Assembly (NCBI RefSeq): GCF_028863665.1
Contig: NZ_JARBFX010000010.1
Location: 98,553-162,552, forward strand
From: Aquabacter sediminis
Lineage (GTDB): Bacteria > Pseudomonadota > Alphaproteobacteria > Rhizobiales > Xanthobacteraceae
Reading direction: 5' to 3'
DNA length: 64,000 nt
In this document: in pieces, positions 8,756-17,700 of the stretch
How positions within the stretch are numbered: position 1 is the first letter of the stretch
How the letters are laid out: each line of letters starts with the position of its first letter
Notes under the pieces: model-generated
Databases searched by the model: none
The model's input: the letters and a program-made list of their open reading frames with translations, nothing else
Told to the model about the DNA's origin: nothing
Position numbers and translations under genes: made by a program

Positions 8756-9439
8756 ATGCTTCGTCGACAGAAGTCAGGTCTTGGCGTTCAGGTCTATCAG
8801 CACGTCAAGCAGCTGCTTTTGGATGGTGCGCTTGAGCTCGGAACACTGATGCCCATCGATGCGATTGCCAGCGACCTGGGGGTGAGCCGGCAGCCCGTGA
8901 TGGAGGCAGTCCGCAGGCTCGCGCTGGAAGGCTTCGTGACCATCGTCCCGCAGGTCGGGAGCTTTCCCCGTCGCTACGAACTCCAGGAGATGGTCGATTT
9001 CTACAAACTTTTCGCAGAAGCGGAGTGCGTCTGTGTCGATCTCGCCTGCAGGCGCGCCGCGCCAGCACACATCAAGCAGCTTAGATCGGTGTCCGCCGAG
9101 ATTGGCCGCCTGATGAACGGTGATCTGGATGCCGTGGAGCTCTCTCGGGAGTATCGCAGGCTGAATCAGAAGTTCCATTTTGCGATCCATTCAACGATCC
9201 AATCGGCGGCCCTCACCGAGGTCACGGAGGTGATGAGCGATCTCGGTGATTTTCTCGTGGCGACCGCCGGTGCGCCGATTTTCATGGAGCGTCTCAAGGT
9301 GGCTCACGAGGAGCATGAGACGATCATTGCTGCCATCGAAGCACAGGACTCGGCCCGCGCGGTCGACACGATGAGGCGACATGTCCTGGCCGTCGCCAGG
9401 CGGATCGCCCAGATCGCGGAAGATCGAACCCGGACCTGA
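8756..9439 (+). CDS. GntR-family regulator with FCD effector domain
   Basis: 227 residues. The N-terminal winged helix includes VYQHVKQLLLDGALELG and LGVSRQPVMEAVRRLALEGF, the usual GntR recognition helix. The C-terminal all-helical part (from about residue 80) has the FCD layout with RRLNQKFHFAIH and a final EEHETIIAAIEAQDSARA, including likely metal-binding His residues. Such regulators typically respond to carboxylic acids. A dyad (8719-8736) lies directly upstream. The gene converges with the dioxygenase gene 29 bp away. It is the best candidate for the factor that binds the shared motif. Confidence 0.92.
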   Translation: MLRRQKSGLGVQVYQHVKQLLLDGALELGTLMPIDAIASDLGVSRQPVMEAVRRLALEGFVTIVPQVGSFPRRYELQEMVDFYKLFAEAECVCVDLACRRAAPAHIKQLRSVSAEIGRLMNGDLDAVELSREYRRLNQKFHFAIHSTIQSAALTEVTEVMSDLGDFLVATAGAPIFMERLKVAHEEHETIIAAIEAQDSARAVDTMRRHVLAVARRIAQIAEDRTRT

Positions 9440-9468
9440 GCGAGAGCGCGCAAGCCCGTGTTCGTTTC

Positions 9469-10359
9469 TCAGGCCTCCCGCGCGAAATCGATGCCGGCTG
9501 CCCGGTAGTCGTCCCCTTCCAGAGGCCCCCAGAGATTGCGCAACCGCTTGACGGAGGCCAGGGGCCAGGTGCGCGGCTCATGCGAGGCGTCGCAGTCGAT
9601 CCGCTCCATCTCGATGGAGGTCTCGACGACACAGCCGTTCGGATCGATGTAGTAGCTGAAGATGTTGTTGCCCGCGCCGTGGCGCCCGGGTCCCCACAGC
9701 ATCGCACGCCCCTTCGATGCCAGCACGTCCGCGAGCCGCGCAATATTCTCGAAGCAACTGGTATCGAACCCGTAATGGTGAAGCTTTGCGGCTCCGGTGC
9801 CGATGGCGAGCGTATGGTGATAGCCATCAGCGGCACGAAACCATATGAGCCCATCATCGGCGGTGCGATCGGACAGCTTCATGCCGAAGACGTCGACGCA
9901 GAAGGCACCGAAGCCGCGTGTGTCCTCCACCCGCACATTCACATGCTCCAGGCGAACGGGGCTGGCAAGATGCACGCCCTGCGGTCCCGGCTGATCGCGG
10001 GGCACCGGCGTGTGCACCTCGAATATCAGGCCATGCGGCGTGCTGAAGCGCACGGCGCATTTCACGTTCGGGAAATAGGATATGTCTGCAAGGATCTCGC
10101 AGCCGTGGGCTTCCGCCCGGCGTCGCACCTCGGCCACCGCGTCCGCGTCCATGGCCTCAAGACCAACCGCAAGAACCGCCTTCTTCCGGCTCCTGAAATA
10201 GCCGACCTCGTGGCGCCGCGTGTTGCACGACAGGGTGACGAGGTTTTCGCTCCGGTCGACGATGCGCAGGCCGACGATATCTGAAAGATCCTGAGCCGAG
10301 CCCTCAGGATCAGGCGTGGCGAGTGCGATGTGGCCCATCTGGCGGATGAGATAACTCAA
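9469..10359 (-). CDS. Extradiol-type ring-cleavage dioxygenase (VOC fold)
   Basis: 296 residues made of two VOC modules, as in type I extradiol dioxygenases such as catechol 2,3-dioxygenase. The three expected metal ligands are visible in the second module: His in RLEHVNVRVED, His in KLHHYGFD and Glu in NGCVVETSIEM. The preserved 2-His-1-Glu set suggests an active Fe(II) or Mn(II) enzyme. The alternative is a VOC lyase or isomerase. It is the last gene of a four-gene minus-strand operon with 33 bp to the FAH gene. The substrate is probably a dihydroxylated aromatic ring, by inference. Confidence 0.88.
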   Translation of the reverse strand: MSYLIRQMGHIALATPDPEGSAQDLSDIVGLRIVDRSENLVTLSCNTRRHEVGYFRSRKKAVLAVGLEAMDADAVAEVRRRAEAHGCEILADISYFPNVKCAVRFSTPHGLIFEVHTPVPRDQPGPQGVHLASPVRLEHVNVRVEDTRGFGAFCVDVFGMKLSDRTADDGLIWFRAADGYHHTLAIGTGAAKLHHYGFDTSCFENIARLADVLASKGRAMLWGPGRHGAGNNIFSYYIDPNGCVVETSIEMERIDCDASHEPRTWPLASVKRLRNLWGPLEGDDYRAAGIDFAREA

Positions 10360-10392
10360 GATAGCCCCCGGTCTGAATAGCGGATGATGCGG

Positions 10393-11262
10393 TCAAATGA
10401 CGAAGTCTTCGGCTTCTTTGGCGATGCTGTTGCGCAGCACGCCAATGCCGGAAATCTCCACCTCGACAGTGTCTCCAGCCTTCATCCAAAGCGGGGGCTT
10501 GTGGAACGCACCCACGCCGCCGGTGGTGCCCGTGATGATGACGTCACCCGGCTCAAGTGTGATGAATGACGAGCAATAGGACACCAGGGCCGCAACATCG
10601 AAGATGAGATCGTCCAGGGTCGCGCTCTGGACCACCTGCCCATTGAGGCGCGTAACCAGTGTCTGAGCCGAAATGTCGGGCAGCGCGTCCGCCGTCACCA
10701 TCCAGGGGCCGAACGCACCGGTCTTCGGAAAGTTCTTGCCCGGTGCAAACTGCTGGGTATGGCGCTGCCAGTCCCGCAGGCTCCCGTCATTATAGCAGGA
10801 ATAGCCGGCGACACGGCTCATCGCCTGCTCCGGCGTCACGTATCGGCTGCGGGTGCCGATAATGACGGCAAGCTCGCCCTCATAGTCGAACTGGTCCGAG
10901 ACCTTCGGGCAAAGCATGTCCGCGTTCGCGCCCACCTGGGATTCGGCAAAACGCGTGAACATCATCGGCTTGGCGGGCATTTCCCTGCCGGTTTCCTTGA
11001 CGTGGCTCGCATAGTTGACGCCTACGCACAGGATCTTGGAAGGGTTTGGTATGACCGGCGCCAGTTGCACATCCGACCATGCGACTGAAGGCGCGTTCCC
11101 CTCACGCGAGCGAGCAAAAGCGAGGCCGTTCTCATCGGCAAGCAGATCCCGCAGCGATGCGTAACGATCCCCCAGATCGACAATACCCTGCGGGCTGGCG
11201 TCGGGACCCGTGACGATGCCAAAGCTTTCACGGTCTTTATGATTATATGTAACCAGCTTCAT
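10393..11262 (-). CDS. Fumarylacetoacetate hydrolase family protein
   Basis: 289 residues with the FAH C-terminal fold. Visible blocks are KILCVGVNYASHVKE, FDYEGELAVIIG (metal-binding Glu pair), GYSCYNDGSLRDWQ (metal-binding Asp) and LEPGDVIITGTTGGVG. Members hydrolyse or decarboxylate 2-oxo acids, for example 2-hydroxy-hepta-2,4-diene-1,7-dioate-type ring-cleavage products. The gene sits between the thiolase and the dioxygenase with 33-bp gaps on both sides. A role just after ring cleavage fits the context, but the exact substrate is not readable. Confidence 0.9.
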   Translation of the reverse strand: MKLVTYNHKDRESFGIVTGPDASPQGIVDLGDRYASLRDLLADENGLAFARSREGNAPSVAWSDVQLAPVIPNPSKILCVGVNYASHVKETGREMPAKPMMFTRFAESQVGANADMLCPKVSDQFDYEGELAVIIGTRSRYVTPEQAMSRVAGYSCYNDGSLRDWQRHTQQFAPGKNFPKTGAFGPWMVTADALPDISAQTLVTRLNGQVVQSATLDDLIFDVAALVSYCSSFITLEPGDVIITGTTGGVGAFHKPPLWMKAGDTVEVEISGIGVLRNSIAKEAEDFVI

Positions 11263-11295
11263 CTTGTTTGTTTCCTGAATGCAGAAGGATCGGTT

Positions 11296-12546
11296 CTATT
11301 TTCCGCCGAGGATGGTGACGACGGTCGCAGCCTCCTCGCAGCCAAGGAAGCCACCGCCATTTTCCGCAATGGCCCAGCGTGCTCCGCAGACCTGCCGCGC
11401 GCCGGCCTCGTGGCGGAGTTGTGTGACGAGTTCGTGGATCTGCATGACGCCGGTCGCGCCGATGGGATGGCCCTTGGACAGGAGACCACCGGACGGATTC
11501 ACGGGGATTCGGCCTCCCAGCCGGGTCGCGCCCGACTCGGTCAGGGCGCCGCCCTCGCCCCTCGCGCAGAAGCCCAGGTTCTCAATCTGGATGATTTCAG
11601 CGAAAGCGGTGGCGTCATGCACTTCGGCCAGAGACATGTCCTGCGGCCCCACGCCGGCCTGCTCATAAGCCCGCAGTGCGGCCCGCCGCCCCAGATGGCT
11701 GTCCAGATCATCCACACCACGGGTACTGGACGAGGTGAGGGCACAGGCCGCAAGCGGCACTGCCCTTTTGGCGTCAAAACGCCGGAGGCTGCTGCCCGTG
11801 CAGAGAATAAGCGCCGCCGCGCCGTCGCTGATGGGCGCGCACATGGCGCGCGTGAATGGCCATGAGACGGGCCTGTCGGCCAGCACCTCGTCGATGGTCA
11901 TGTCAAAGCGATATTGCGCATCGGGATTGAGGGTGGAGTTGTGATGGTTTTTCGCCGCCACGGCTGCGATCTGGCGCTGCGTGGTCCCGAAGCGCGCCAT
12001 GTGATAGCGCCCGAATGCCGCGTAGATGTCCATGAACACGCTGCGCTCGGCTGACGCCTCAATTCCCGGAGGGATGGGCATGGCTTGCGCCAGAGCCAGC
12101 AATTGTTCCAGCTGTTCATCAAAGCGCAGGACATCCGTGCTGCCCTTGAAAGCCGCAAACATGCCCTGGCGGTTTTCGGGGAAGAACATCTTCTCCGCGC
12201 CAACAACTGCGACGACCTCACCGAACCCGGCCTTCAGGTAAGCAACCGCATTCAGGAGGGCGGTGCTTCCGCTGGCGCACGCATTCTCGACATTCGTGAC
12301 CGGGACGCCGGCAATCCCCGCGTCCCGCAGAGCCACTTCGCCGCGAATGCCATTCTGGCCCTCAAGCAGCGCCTGCCGCGTATTGGAAAACCATGCAGCT
12401 TCAATGGCGGACGCATCCGAAAGGCCGGCATCGGCAAGCGCCCTGGACAGGGCGATCTGCGACAGCTGGCGAACGGATCGGTCGGGTTGCTTGCCCAGCG
12501 CCGTCATGCCAGAGCCGACGATGTATACTCCAGTGCCAGACGCCAT
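11296..12546 (-). CDS. Thiolase family protein (SCP-x/lipid-transfer type)
   Basis: 416 residues. The N-terminus VYIVGSGMTALGK and the nucleophile block NVENACASGSTALLNA are those of SCP-x-like thiolases. The catalytic His pair lies in SKGHPIGATGVMQIHE; the late Cys of canonical degradative thiolases is not obvious. Family members cleave or form 3-ketoacyl-CoA, often for branched or steroid side chains, and commonly need a DUF35 zinc-ribbon partner gene, which is not found here. Its start codon overlaps the stop of the CoA-ligase gene by one base (TGATG), implying coupled translation. Confidence 0.9.
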   Translation of the reverse strand: MASGTGVYIVGSGMTALGKQPDRSVRQLSQIALSRALADAGLSDASAIEAAWFSNTRQALLEGQNGIRGEVALRDAGIAGVPVTNVENACASGSTALLNAVAYLKAGFGEVVAVVGAEKMFFPENRQGMFAAFKGSTDVLRFDEQLEQLLALAQAMPIPPGIEASAERSVFMDIYAAFGRYHMARFGTTQRQIAAVAAKNHHNSTLNPDAQYRFDMTIDEVLADRPVSWPFTRAMCAPISDGAAALILCTGSSLRRFDAKRAVPLAACALTSSSTRGVDDLDSHLGRRAALRAYEQAGVGPQDMSLAEVHDATAFAEIIQIENLGFCARGEGGALTESGATRLGGRIPVNPSGGLLSKGHPIGATGVMQIHELVTQLRHEAGARQVCGARWAIAENGGGFLGCEEAATVVTILGGK

Positions 12547-14072
12547 CAGACGCTCTCTCTTTCAAGGATTTCGATCGCGGACACGACATCCCGGCGCGTC
12601 ACCTTGCCGACGGGATTGGTGGGCATCGCAGGAAGGAAATGGATCGCTTTCGGCGCACGCACCGGGCCGACTTCCGCCTTGGCAAAGGCGATGAGATCGG
12701 CCGCCGTGGTGGCGGCGCCACTGGCCTGCACCACCGCCGCCTCCACCCGCTCACCCCAGTATTCGTCGGGACGCCCGACCACGATCACCTGCAGCACCTC
12801 CGGATGCCGCGCCAGCGCCGCCTCCACGTCCGCGGGGTAAACATTGAAGCCGCCGGAGATGATGACCTCCCGCAGCCGTCCCCTGAGCGTCAGGTAGCCG
12901 CGATTATCAAAGCTGGCGAGGTCGCCGGTGTGCAGCCAGCCATCGACAATGGTCGCCGCGGTCTGGTCGGGGCTGTTGAGATAGCCGCGCATCACCAGAT
13001 CGCCGCGGACCACCACCTCGCCGGTCTCGCCAGCAGGAAGGAACGCCCCGTCCGGTCCCATGATCTGCACTTCATTGAAGGGGCAGGGACGCCCCACGGT
13101 GGAGAGATCGCGCTCTCGGGCAAGCTCCCCGGCCGTGATGGCGGCGATCATGCTCGGGGATTCGGTTTGGCCGTAAATGGCGGCAAGACACGGCCCCAGA
13201 AGGTCCAGCGCCTGCTGGATCTTCGCTGCCGGCATGGGCGCCGCGCCATAAATCAGGCAGCGGAGTGCGGGGTAACGGATGCTGTTCGCCATCGCATGAT
13301 CCATCAGCGTGTAGATCAGCGTGGGCGGCATGAAGCTTGTGGTGATCCGCTCGTGAAGCAGCACTTCGGAAAGTTTCGGTGCCTTGGCGCCATCCAGCAG
13401 AACAGTGCACCCGCCCACGGCGAAGATGGGAAGCAGAAAGGTCCCAGCCCCGTGGGTCAGCGGAGCCACAGCCAGCATCCGGTCGTCTTGGGAAAACCCG
13501 AAGACGGTCAGCATGCTGGCAATGCAGCTTTCGAAGGCGCGATAGGGCTGCATCACACCCTTGGGGCTTCCGGTGGTGCCGCCCGTGAACTTTATGGCCA
13601 TTAGCCCATCGCGCAGGTGCGAGATATCGGCCGGGCGCTCGCCGGGATGCCGGGCACACATGCCGGCGACCGTCTCGTATCCCGCGACCTCTCCGGCACA
13701 CACAAGGCAGTCCCGCTCCAAGGCCGCGAACAGAGGCAGGAAACCGGCATCAGCGATAATCAGGGAGAGGTCCGCAGCCACCGCGATGCCGGCAAGTTCC
13801 TCACGCGAATTGCGCGGGTTCAGCGGAACCCATGTGTGCCCGGACGCGAACACGCCCAACATGGCGACCACATGCTGCCAGTTGTTGTGCGCGCAGATGC
13901 CGATACGGGCCTGAGGCTCGCGCAGCTGGTGCTGCAGGTAAGCGGCGAACGCGTCAACCTGCGCCGCGAGCTGTGCATAGGTCAGGGTGCAACCGCCATC
14001 GACCACCGCGTCGCCCAGCGGATTCAACTTCAGGCCACGATACAGAAACTTGATCGGTGTCATGCCGCTCAA
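12546..14072 (-). CDS. AMP-dependent acyl-CoA synthetase/ligase
   Basis: 508 residues of the ANL adenylating superfamily. The P-loop-like motif FTGGTTGSPKGV, the AIYGQTES block, the hinge LHTGDLASFDNRGYLTLRGR and the C-terminal Lys region (PKAIHFLPAMPTNPVGKVTR) are all present, so it should activate a carboxylic acid to its CoA thioester. It is the first gene of the minus-strand operon and overlaps the thiolase start. It resembles long-chain or aryl-CoA ligases equally by eye. A dyad at 14152-14169 lies 80 bp upstream. Confidence 0.92.
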   Translation of the reverse strand: MSGMTPIKFLYRGLKLNPLGDAVVDGGCTLTYAQLAAQVDAFAAYLQHQLREPQARIGICAHNNWQHVVAMLGVFASGHTWVPLNPRNSREELAGIAVAADLSLIIADAGFLPLFAALERDCLVCAGEVAGYETVAGMCARHPGERPADISHLRDGLMAIKFTGGTTGSPKGVMQPYRAFESCIASMLTVFGFSQDDRMLAVAPLTHGAGTFLLPIFAVGGCTVLLDGAKAPKLSEVLLHERITTSFMPPTLIYTLMDHAMANSIRYPALRCLIYGAAPMPAAKIQQALDLLGPCLAAIYGQTESPSMIAAITAGELARERDLSTVGRPCPFNEVQIMGPDGAFLPAGETGEVVVRGDLVMRGYLNSPDQTAATIVDGWLHTGDLASFDNRGYLTLRGRLREVIISGGFNVYPADVEAALARHPEVLQVIVVGRPDEYWGERVEAAVVQASGAATTAADLIAFAKAEVGPVRAPKAIHFLPAMPTNPVGKVTRRDVVSAIEILERESV

Positions 14073-14433
14073 CCGCCGCCGTTTCGACGGCCTCCCGATC
14101 CCCCGTTACCGAGCTGAGGCGTTTCCCGCCATTCGAGGGCTGGCTTCATATATTCTAGTATTTTTGATGAGTCAAACTGACTTTCCTGGGGTCGGTTTGG
14201 CGCGAGCCACACTGCGCATGCAGCACCAACGCGTGCGCATCCGGCGTGCTCCGCAGCACGCCGGGCATCACGACTGAATGGGCAAGAAAGGGGCGTGAAA
14301 GGCCGGTTGCGGCAGAAACGACAGCGGCAGCGACCGCCCTCCGTGGTCTCCAGCCTCGCGCCCAGGGGAAGCCAGGATCAGACGCTCCGGCCCGGCGGCG
14401 TGGCACGGTTCCACGCCTTCAGCGTCGCATCCC
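14073..14433. other. Intergenic region with promoter of the CoA-ligase operon
   Basis: About 360 bp. It holds the ATTCTAG dyad at 14152-14169 and otherwise no gene or RNA that I recognise. It separates the CoA-ligase operon start from the 3' end of the ABC transporter operon; both run on the minus strand. Confidence 0.45.
14152..14169. promoter_or_regulatory. Putative operator upstream of the CoA-ligase operon
   Basis: ATTCTA-GTATTT-TTGATG, 80-97 bp upstream of the CoA-ligase start. The first seven bases and the T-rich centre match the sites at 8719 and 17200; the second half is less symmetrical. A regulatory role is inferred from recurrence only within this gene cluster. Confidence 0.5.
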
Positions 14434-15270
14434 TCAATGCGCAGCGGCGCCGGAGAACCCGCCGCGTTGGAGAATCCCGCGACTGAGGAAGATGTCGGTC
14501 ACCATCTGGGTGGCTTGGTCGAACACGGGATGCCGCCGCGCATCGAGCCCCCGGGGACGCGGAATATCGATCTCGATCACGCGCTCAACCTGCCCCGGAC
14601 GCGGCGACATGACGACAACCCGATCGGACAGCAGGATCGCTTCATCAAGGCTGTGGGTGACGAAAACAACCGTCATGGGCTTGCTCAGCCAGAGATCTTC
14701 AAGATCAAGGCGCATTTGCTCGCGTGTGAGGGCATCGAGCGCACCGAAGGGCTCGTCCATGAGCAGCAGCGGCGGCTCGTGGATCAGGGCGCGAACGATG
14801 GAGGCCCGCTGACGCATGCCGCCCGAAAGCTCATCGGGATAGCGGTCCGCGAAGTCGCGAAGGCCGACGCTCTCGAGCAGGGCGAGGGCGCGGTCGCGAT
14901 AAGCCTTCTTCGACAGTCCGCGCAGTTCGATCTGGACAAGCACATTGTCCAGGATGGTCCGCCAGTCCAGCAGCACCGGAGCCTGGAACACGATGCCGAG
15001 GTCCGTGACCGGCCCATCGACCGGGCGCCCGGCCACCGTGATCCGACCCGAACTCGGCGAATGGAGCCCTGCGATCATCTTCATCAACGTGCTCTTGCCG
15101 CACCCTGAGGGACCGACAATGGACACGAACTCGCCTTTGGCGATCCGCAGGGACGTATCATTGAGCGCGACGGTCTGCCGTGCGCCCTCGCCATACACTT
15201 TCGAGACCTTGTCGAGAACGATGTGGAAGTCGTCCCCATCCCGACTGGTGGCCTGAGTGCTCTTGAGCAT
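14434..15270 (-). CDS. ABC transporter ATP-binding protein (nitrate/sulfonate/taurine type)
   Basis: 278 residues from the ATG at 15270; a longer frame upstream overlaps the binding-protein gene and was not used. Walker A (GPSGCGKST), the ABC signature (LSGGMRQRASIVRAL), Walker B (LLLMDEPFGALD) and the H-loop (VVFVTHSLDEAILL) are all intact. The gene is the third of a permease, binding protein, ATPase operon. The subfamily is that of SsuB/TauB-like importers, which take up sulfonates, nitrate or, in many soil bacteria, unrelated organic compounds. Confidence 0.93.
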   Translation of the reverse strand: MLKSTQATSRDGDDFHIVLDKVSKVYGEGARQTVALNDTSLRIAKGEFVSIVGPSGCGKSTLMKMIAGLHSPSSGRITVAGRPVDGPVTDLGIVFQAPVLLDWRTILDNVLVQIELRGLSKKAYRDRALALLESVGLRDFADRYPDELSGGMRQRASIVRALIHEPPLLLMDEPFGALDALTREQMRLDLEDLWLSKPMTVVFVTHSLDEAILLSDRVVVMSPRPGQVERVIEIDIPRPRGLDARRHPVFDQATQMVTDIFLSRGILQRGGFSGAAAH

Positions 15271-15290
15271 TGTGGTATCCAGCCGGTCGT

Positions 15291-16271
15291 TCACTTGTTT
15301 ACGAATTCCGCCCGGTAATAGGCATCTGCCGGAAGGTCGCCCGTCAGAACGCCGGCCTTCTTCATCGTGTCCACCGTCTCCTGCCAATCCTTGGGAACGA
15401 GAGGGCCGACGGGCTTGTTGCCGTAATACTCCTGGATGATCCTGGACTGCTCGGCGAGAACCTTCCTGTCAATGTCAGGGACGGCAGCGGCGGCAGCCGC
15501 GATGGCCGCCTGGGGATCTGCGTAAAAAGCCTTGTAGGACCGGATGGTCGCTTCCACGAAGCGCTTCACCAGGTCGGGATTGCTTTTGATGATCTGGTCA
15601 TTGGCGACCACCGTGATGCCAATGGTCGAAACGCCGCTTTCTGCGAACGTAATGCAACGGGGATCGCCGCCGGCGTTTCGCACAAGCACCACATGGTCGA
15701 TGCAGGATCCCAGGATGGCATCGGCGCGCTTGTTCATGAGCGTTGGCGTCTTGGACGGCCCGTCGATGAAGGCGAGCTTGACATCGTCCTGACCAAGGCC
15801 GTTCGCCTTCGCCACGACCGGCCATTGTTGCGTCTGCGCATCGCCGGCGGTGACGGCGAGCCGCTTGCCCTTGAGGTCCTGCACCGTCGAGATGCCGGAA
15901 TCGGCCAGGGTGATGACACCGAGCGGCCCCTGATCCTGCACTGTCATGACAGCCTTGATCGGAACGCCTTTGGAAACGGCCTGGATGACGGCAACCGCGT
16001 CAGCCGTGCCGAACGGCTCGGACCCGGAACCGACCACCTGCGTGGTGACGACCGAGCCACGCCCCTCGTTGATCGTGAGATCAATTCCGGCCTGCTCGAA
16101 ATAGCCGCGCTGCTTGCCCAGGTACCAGGCGAGGCCTGTGCCATTGACGAGCCAGTGCAGCCGCACGGAGACCTTGTCGGCCGCAGCCGCCGGGTTCGGG
16201 CAGGAAAGCAGGACAGACAGGACGATGGCCGCGAATGCGCCGCCGGGGCTCTTCTTGTTCGGCACGGGCAC
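15291..16271 (-). CDS. ABC transporter substrate-binding protein (NMT1/THI5-like)
   Basis: 326 residues with a signal peptide ending near Ala-Ala-Ala-Asp at about residue 31. The start of the mature protein, VRLHWLVNGTGLAWYLGKQR, is the typical NMT1/SsuA-like opening (family members have a tryptophan and then a short loop). The block LKGKRLAVTAGDAQTQQWP is also typical. Ligands of this family range from sulfonates and thiamine precursors to aromatic acids. It lies 24 bp after the permease and 20 bp before the ATPase gene. The ligand is probably the substrate of the neighbouring CoA-ligase pathway. Confidence 0.92.
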   Translation of the reverse strand: MPVPNKKSPGGAFAAIVLSVLLSCPNPAAAADKVSVRLHWLVNGTGLAWYLGKQRGYFEQAGIDLTINEGRGSVVTTQVVGSGSEPFGTADAVAVIQAVSKGVPIKAVMTVQDQGPLGVITLADSGISTVQDLKGKRLAVTAGDAQTQQWPVVAKANGLGQDDVKLAFIDGPSKTPTLMNKRADAILGSCIDHVVLVRNAGGDPRCITFAESGVSTIGITVVANDQIIKSNPDLVKRFVEATIRSYKAFYADPQAAIAAAAAAVPDIDRKVLAEQSRIIQEYYGNKPVGPLVPKDWQETVDTMKKAGVLTGDLPADAYYRAEFVNK

Positions 16272-16295
16272 TCCCCTCCCTGGAGATGAAGATGA

Positions 16296-17123
16296 TCAGA
16301 CGGTCTCGCTGCGCGCGCTTGCGGCCGAGGGCCGGCGGCGCGTGAACAGTCTTTCAGCGAGTTCAACTGCAAAGAAGAGAGCGATGCCGATCATTCCCAG
16401 CGTCAGGATCGCGGCAAAGCTCATCGTGGTGTTCATGTCACCATTGTATCTCAGCAGGAGATAGCCGAGGCCTTGGTCGGAAGCGACGAACTCGGCCACG
16501 ATCGCAGCAGTCGGCGCGACGGTCGCCGCGATCCGCAAGCCCACAAAGACGTGCGGCAGGGCCGCCGGGAGCCGCACCAGACGAAAGACGCGCCAGCCCG
16601 TTGCGCCGGTGGATCGGACGAAATCACCAATCTCGCTCGGCAAGGCGCGGAACCCCGCCGTGGCGCTCACCATGACGGGGAAGAAGGTGATGAGGAAAAC
16701 GAGCAGCACCTTCGGTGCGAGGCCGAAGCCGAACCAGATCACGAACAAGGGCGCGATCGCGATCTTCGGCACGTTCTGCAGCATCACGATGCCGGGATAG
16801 ACCGTGCTGCCCACCAGCGGAAAGAAGGCGATGGACAATGCGAGCGGGATGGCGACGAGGATGGCGCAGCCATAGCCAAGCAGGATGACGCTGGCGGTCG
16901 CCACGGCATGCGGCAGAAGAGCTGGCAGATTCACCCACCACTGCGTGATCACAGCCCGCGGGCTGGGCAGCAGATATGGCGGCACATCCAGAATCACGAC
17001 GGCGAGCGCCCATAGGGCGAGAAGTGCGAAGGCGGTTGAAACCGGCCCTCCGGCAAGTCGCCCCATCTTGGCGAGGGATGGAAGACGGCGGTGGGGGGCG
17101 GGAGGCGCGGCGCTCCTGGTCAA
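16296..17123 (-). CDS. ABC transporter permease (BPD transport type)
   Basis: 275 residues with about six hydrophobic segments. The EAA-loop region is visible (FRALPSEIGDFVRSTGATGW, followed by RLPAALPHVFVGLRIA), as in SsuC/TauC-like permeases. It is the first gene of the operon. A perfect ATTCTA-N6-TAGAAT dyad lies 77-94 bp upstream. The N-terminal extension is Pro/Arg-rich and cytoplasmic. Confidence 0.92.
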   Translation of the reverse strand: MTRSAAPPAPHRRLPSLAKMGRLAGGPVSTAFALLALWALAVVILDVPPYLLPSPRAVITQWWVNLPALLPHAVATASVILLGYGCAILVAIPLALSIAFFPLVGSTVYPGIVMLQNVPKIAIAPLFVIWFGFGLAPKVLLVFLITFFPVMVSATAGFRALPSEIGDFVRSTGATGWRVFRLVRLPAALPHVFVGLRIAATVAPTAAIVAEFVASDQGLGYLLLRYNGDMNTTMSFAAILTLGMIGIALFFAVELAERLFTRRRPSAASARSETV

Positions 17124-17199
17124 CGGTTCACCCCAGCGTAGCTTTTGAGATTATTTTTATCGGCGGACCAGATCGTCCCCCTAAGGCTATGCTTCTTAT

Positions 17200-17217
17200 A
17201 TTCTAGTCTTTTAGAAT
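17200..17217. promoter_or_regulatory. Perfect dyad ATTCTA-N6-TAGAAT upstream of the ABC transporter operon
   Basis: ATTCTA-GTCTTT-TAGAAT is a perfect 6-6-6 inverted repeat, the most symmetrical copy of a motif also seen at 8719 and 14152. It lies 77-94 bp upstream of the permease start. The symmetry is that of a dimeric regulator site; the GntR or IclR product of the cluster is the likely binder. Confidence 0.6.
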
Positions 17218-17677
17218 GTCAATGACGCCCCGGCCACGCAGCGTTCTGATCCGGCTGCCAGGCCCATGCCCCGGCGCCGCCCGGTTCGAGACGGCACCGG
17301 GGCCCTCTTTGTCAATGTCCCGCCCAGCGATGCAGCAAGTGCAACTGCGCATTGAGCGGCTGCCTCCATCCCCAGAGAGACCGCCTCGGGCTTCTTCAAC
17401 AGGATCAAACAGTTGAGTGGTCGTCCACGCACTGCGTCCGGCGCCCGGGGACCGTTCTCGCGGCCCTCATCTGCCCGGCGCCCCTATGCCGGCGCACGCG
17501 AGCTAATCAAATGCCACGCCCGCTTCGCGACCTGCGTCTCGATGGCGTCGGGGTAGGGACGAGGTGCGTGAGCTGTTCGCAGCCGCAACCGCCTCAGACG
17601 CGCCTCGTATGGGCGCGAGGCACAAAATCCAGCATTTTCAGAATGTGGGGTAAAGTGTGGGGAAGCGGGATCGCTGT

Positions 17678-17700
17678 CTGATTTTGTCGATAAAAATCAG
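17678..17700. repeat. Perfect inverted repeat CTGATTTT-N7-AAAATCAG
   Basis: Eight-base arms with a seven-base spacer, 18 bp from a tRNA-3'-end-like sequence. It could be an integrase arm-type site or a small terminator; there is no T-run on either side long enough to favour the latter. Confidence 0.5.

Noticed and set aside
15270..16289. A 339-codon plus-strand frame
   Set aside because: It lies opposite the ABC binding-protein gene, which has a signal peptide and family motifs. The plus-strand product has no recognisable feature.
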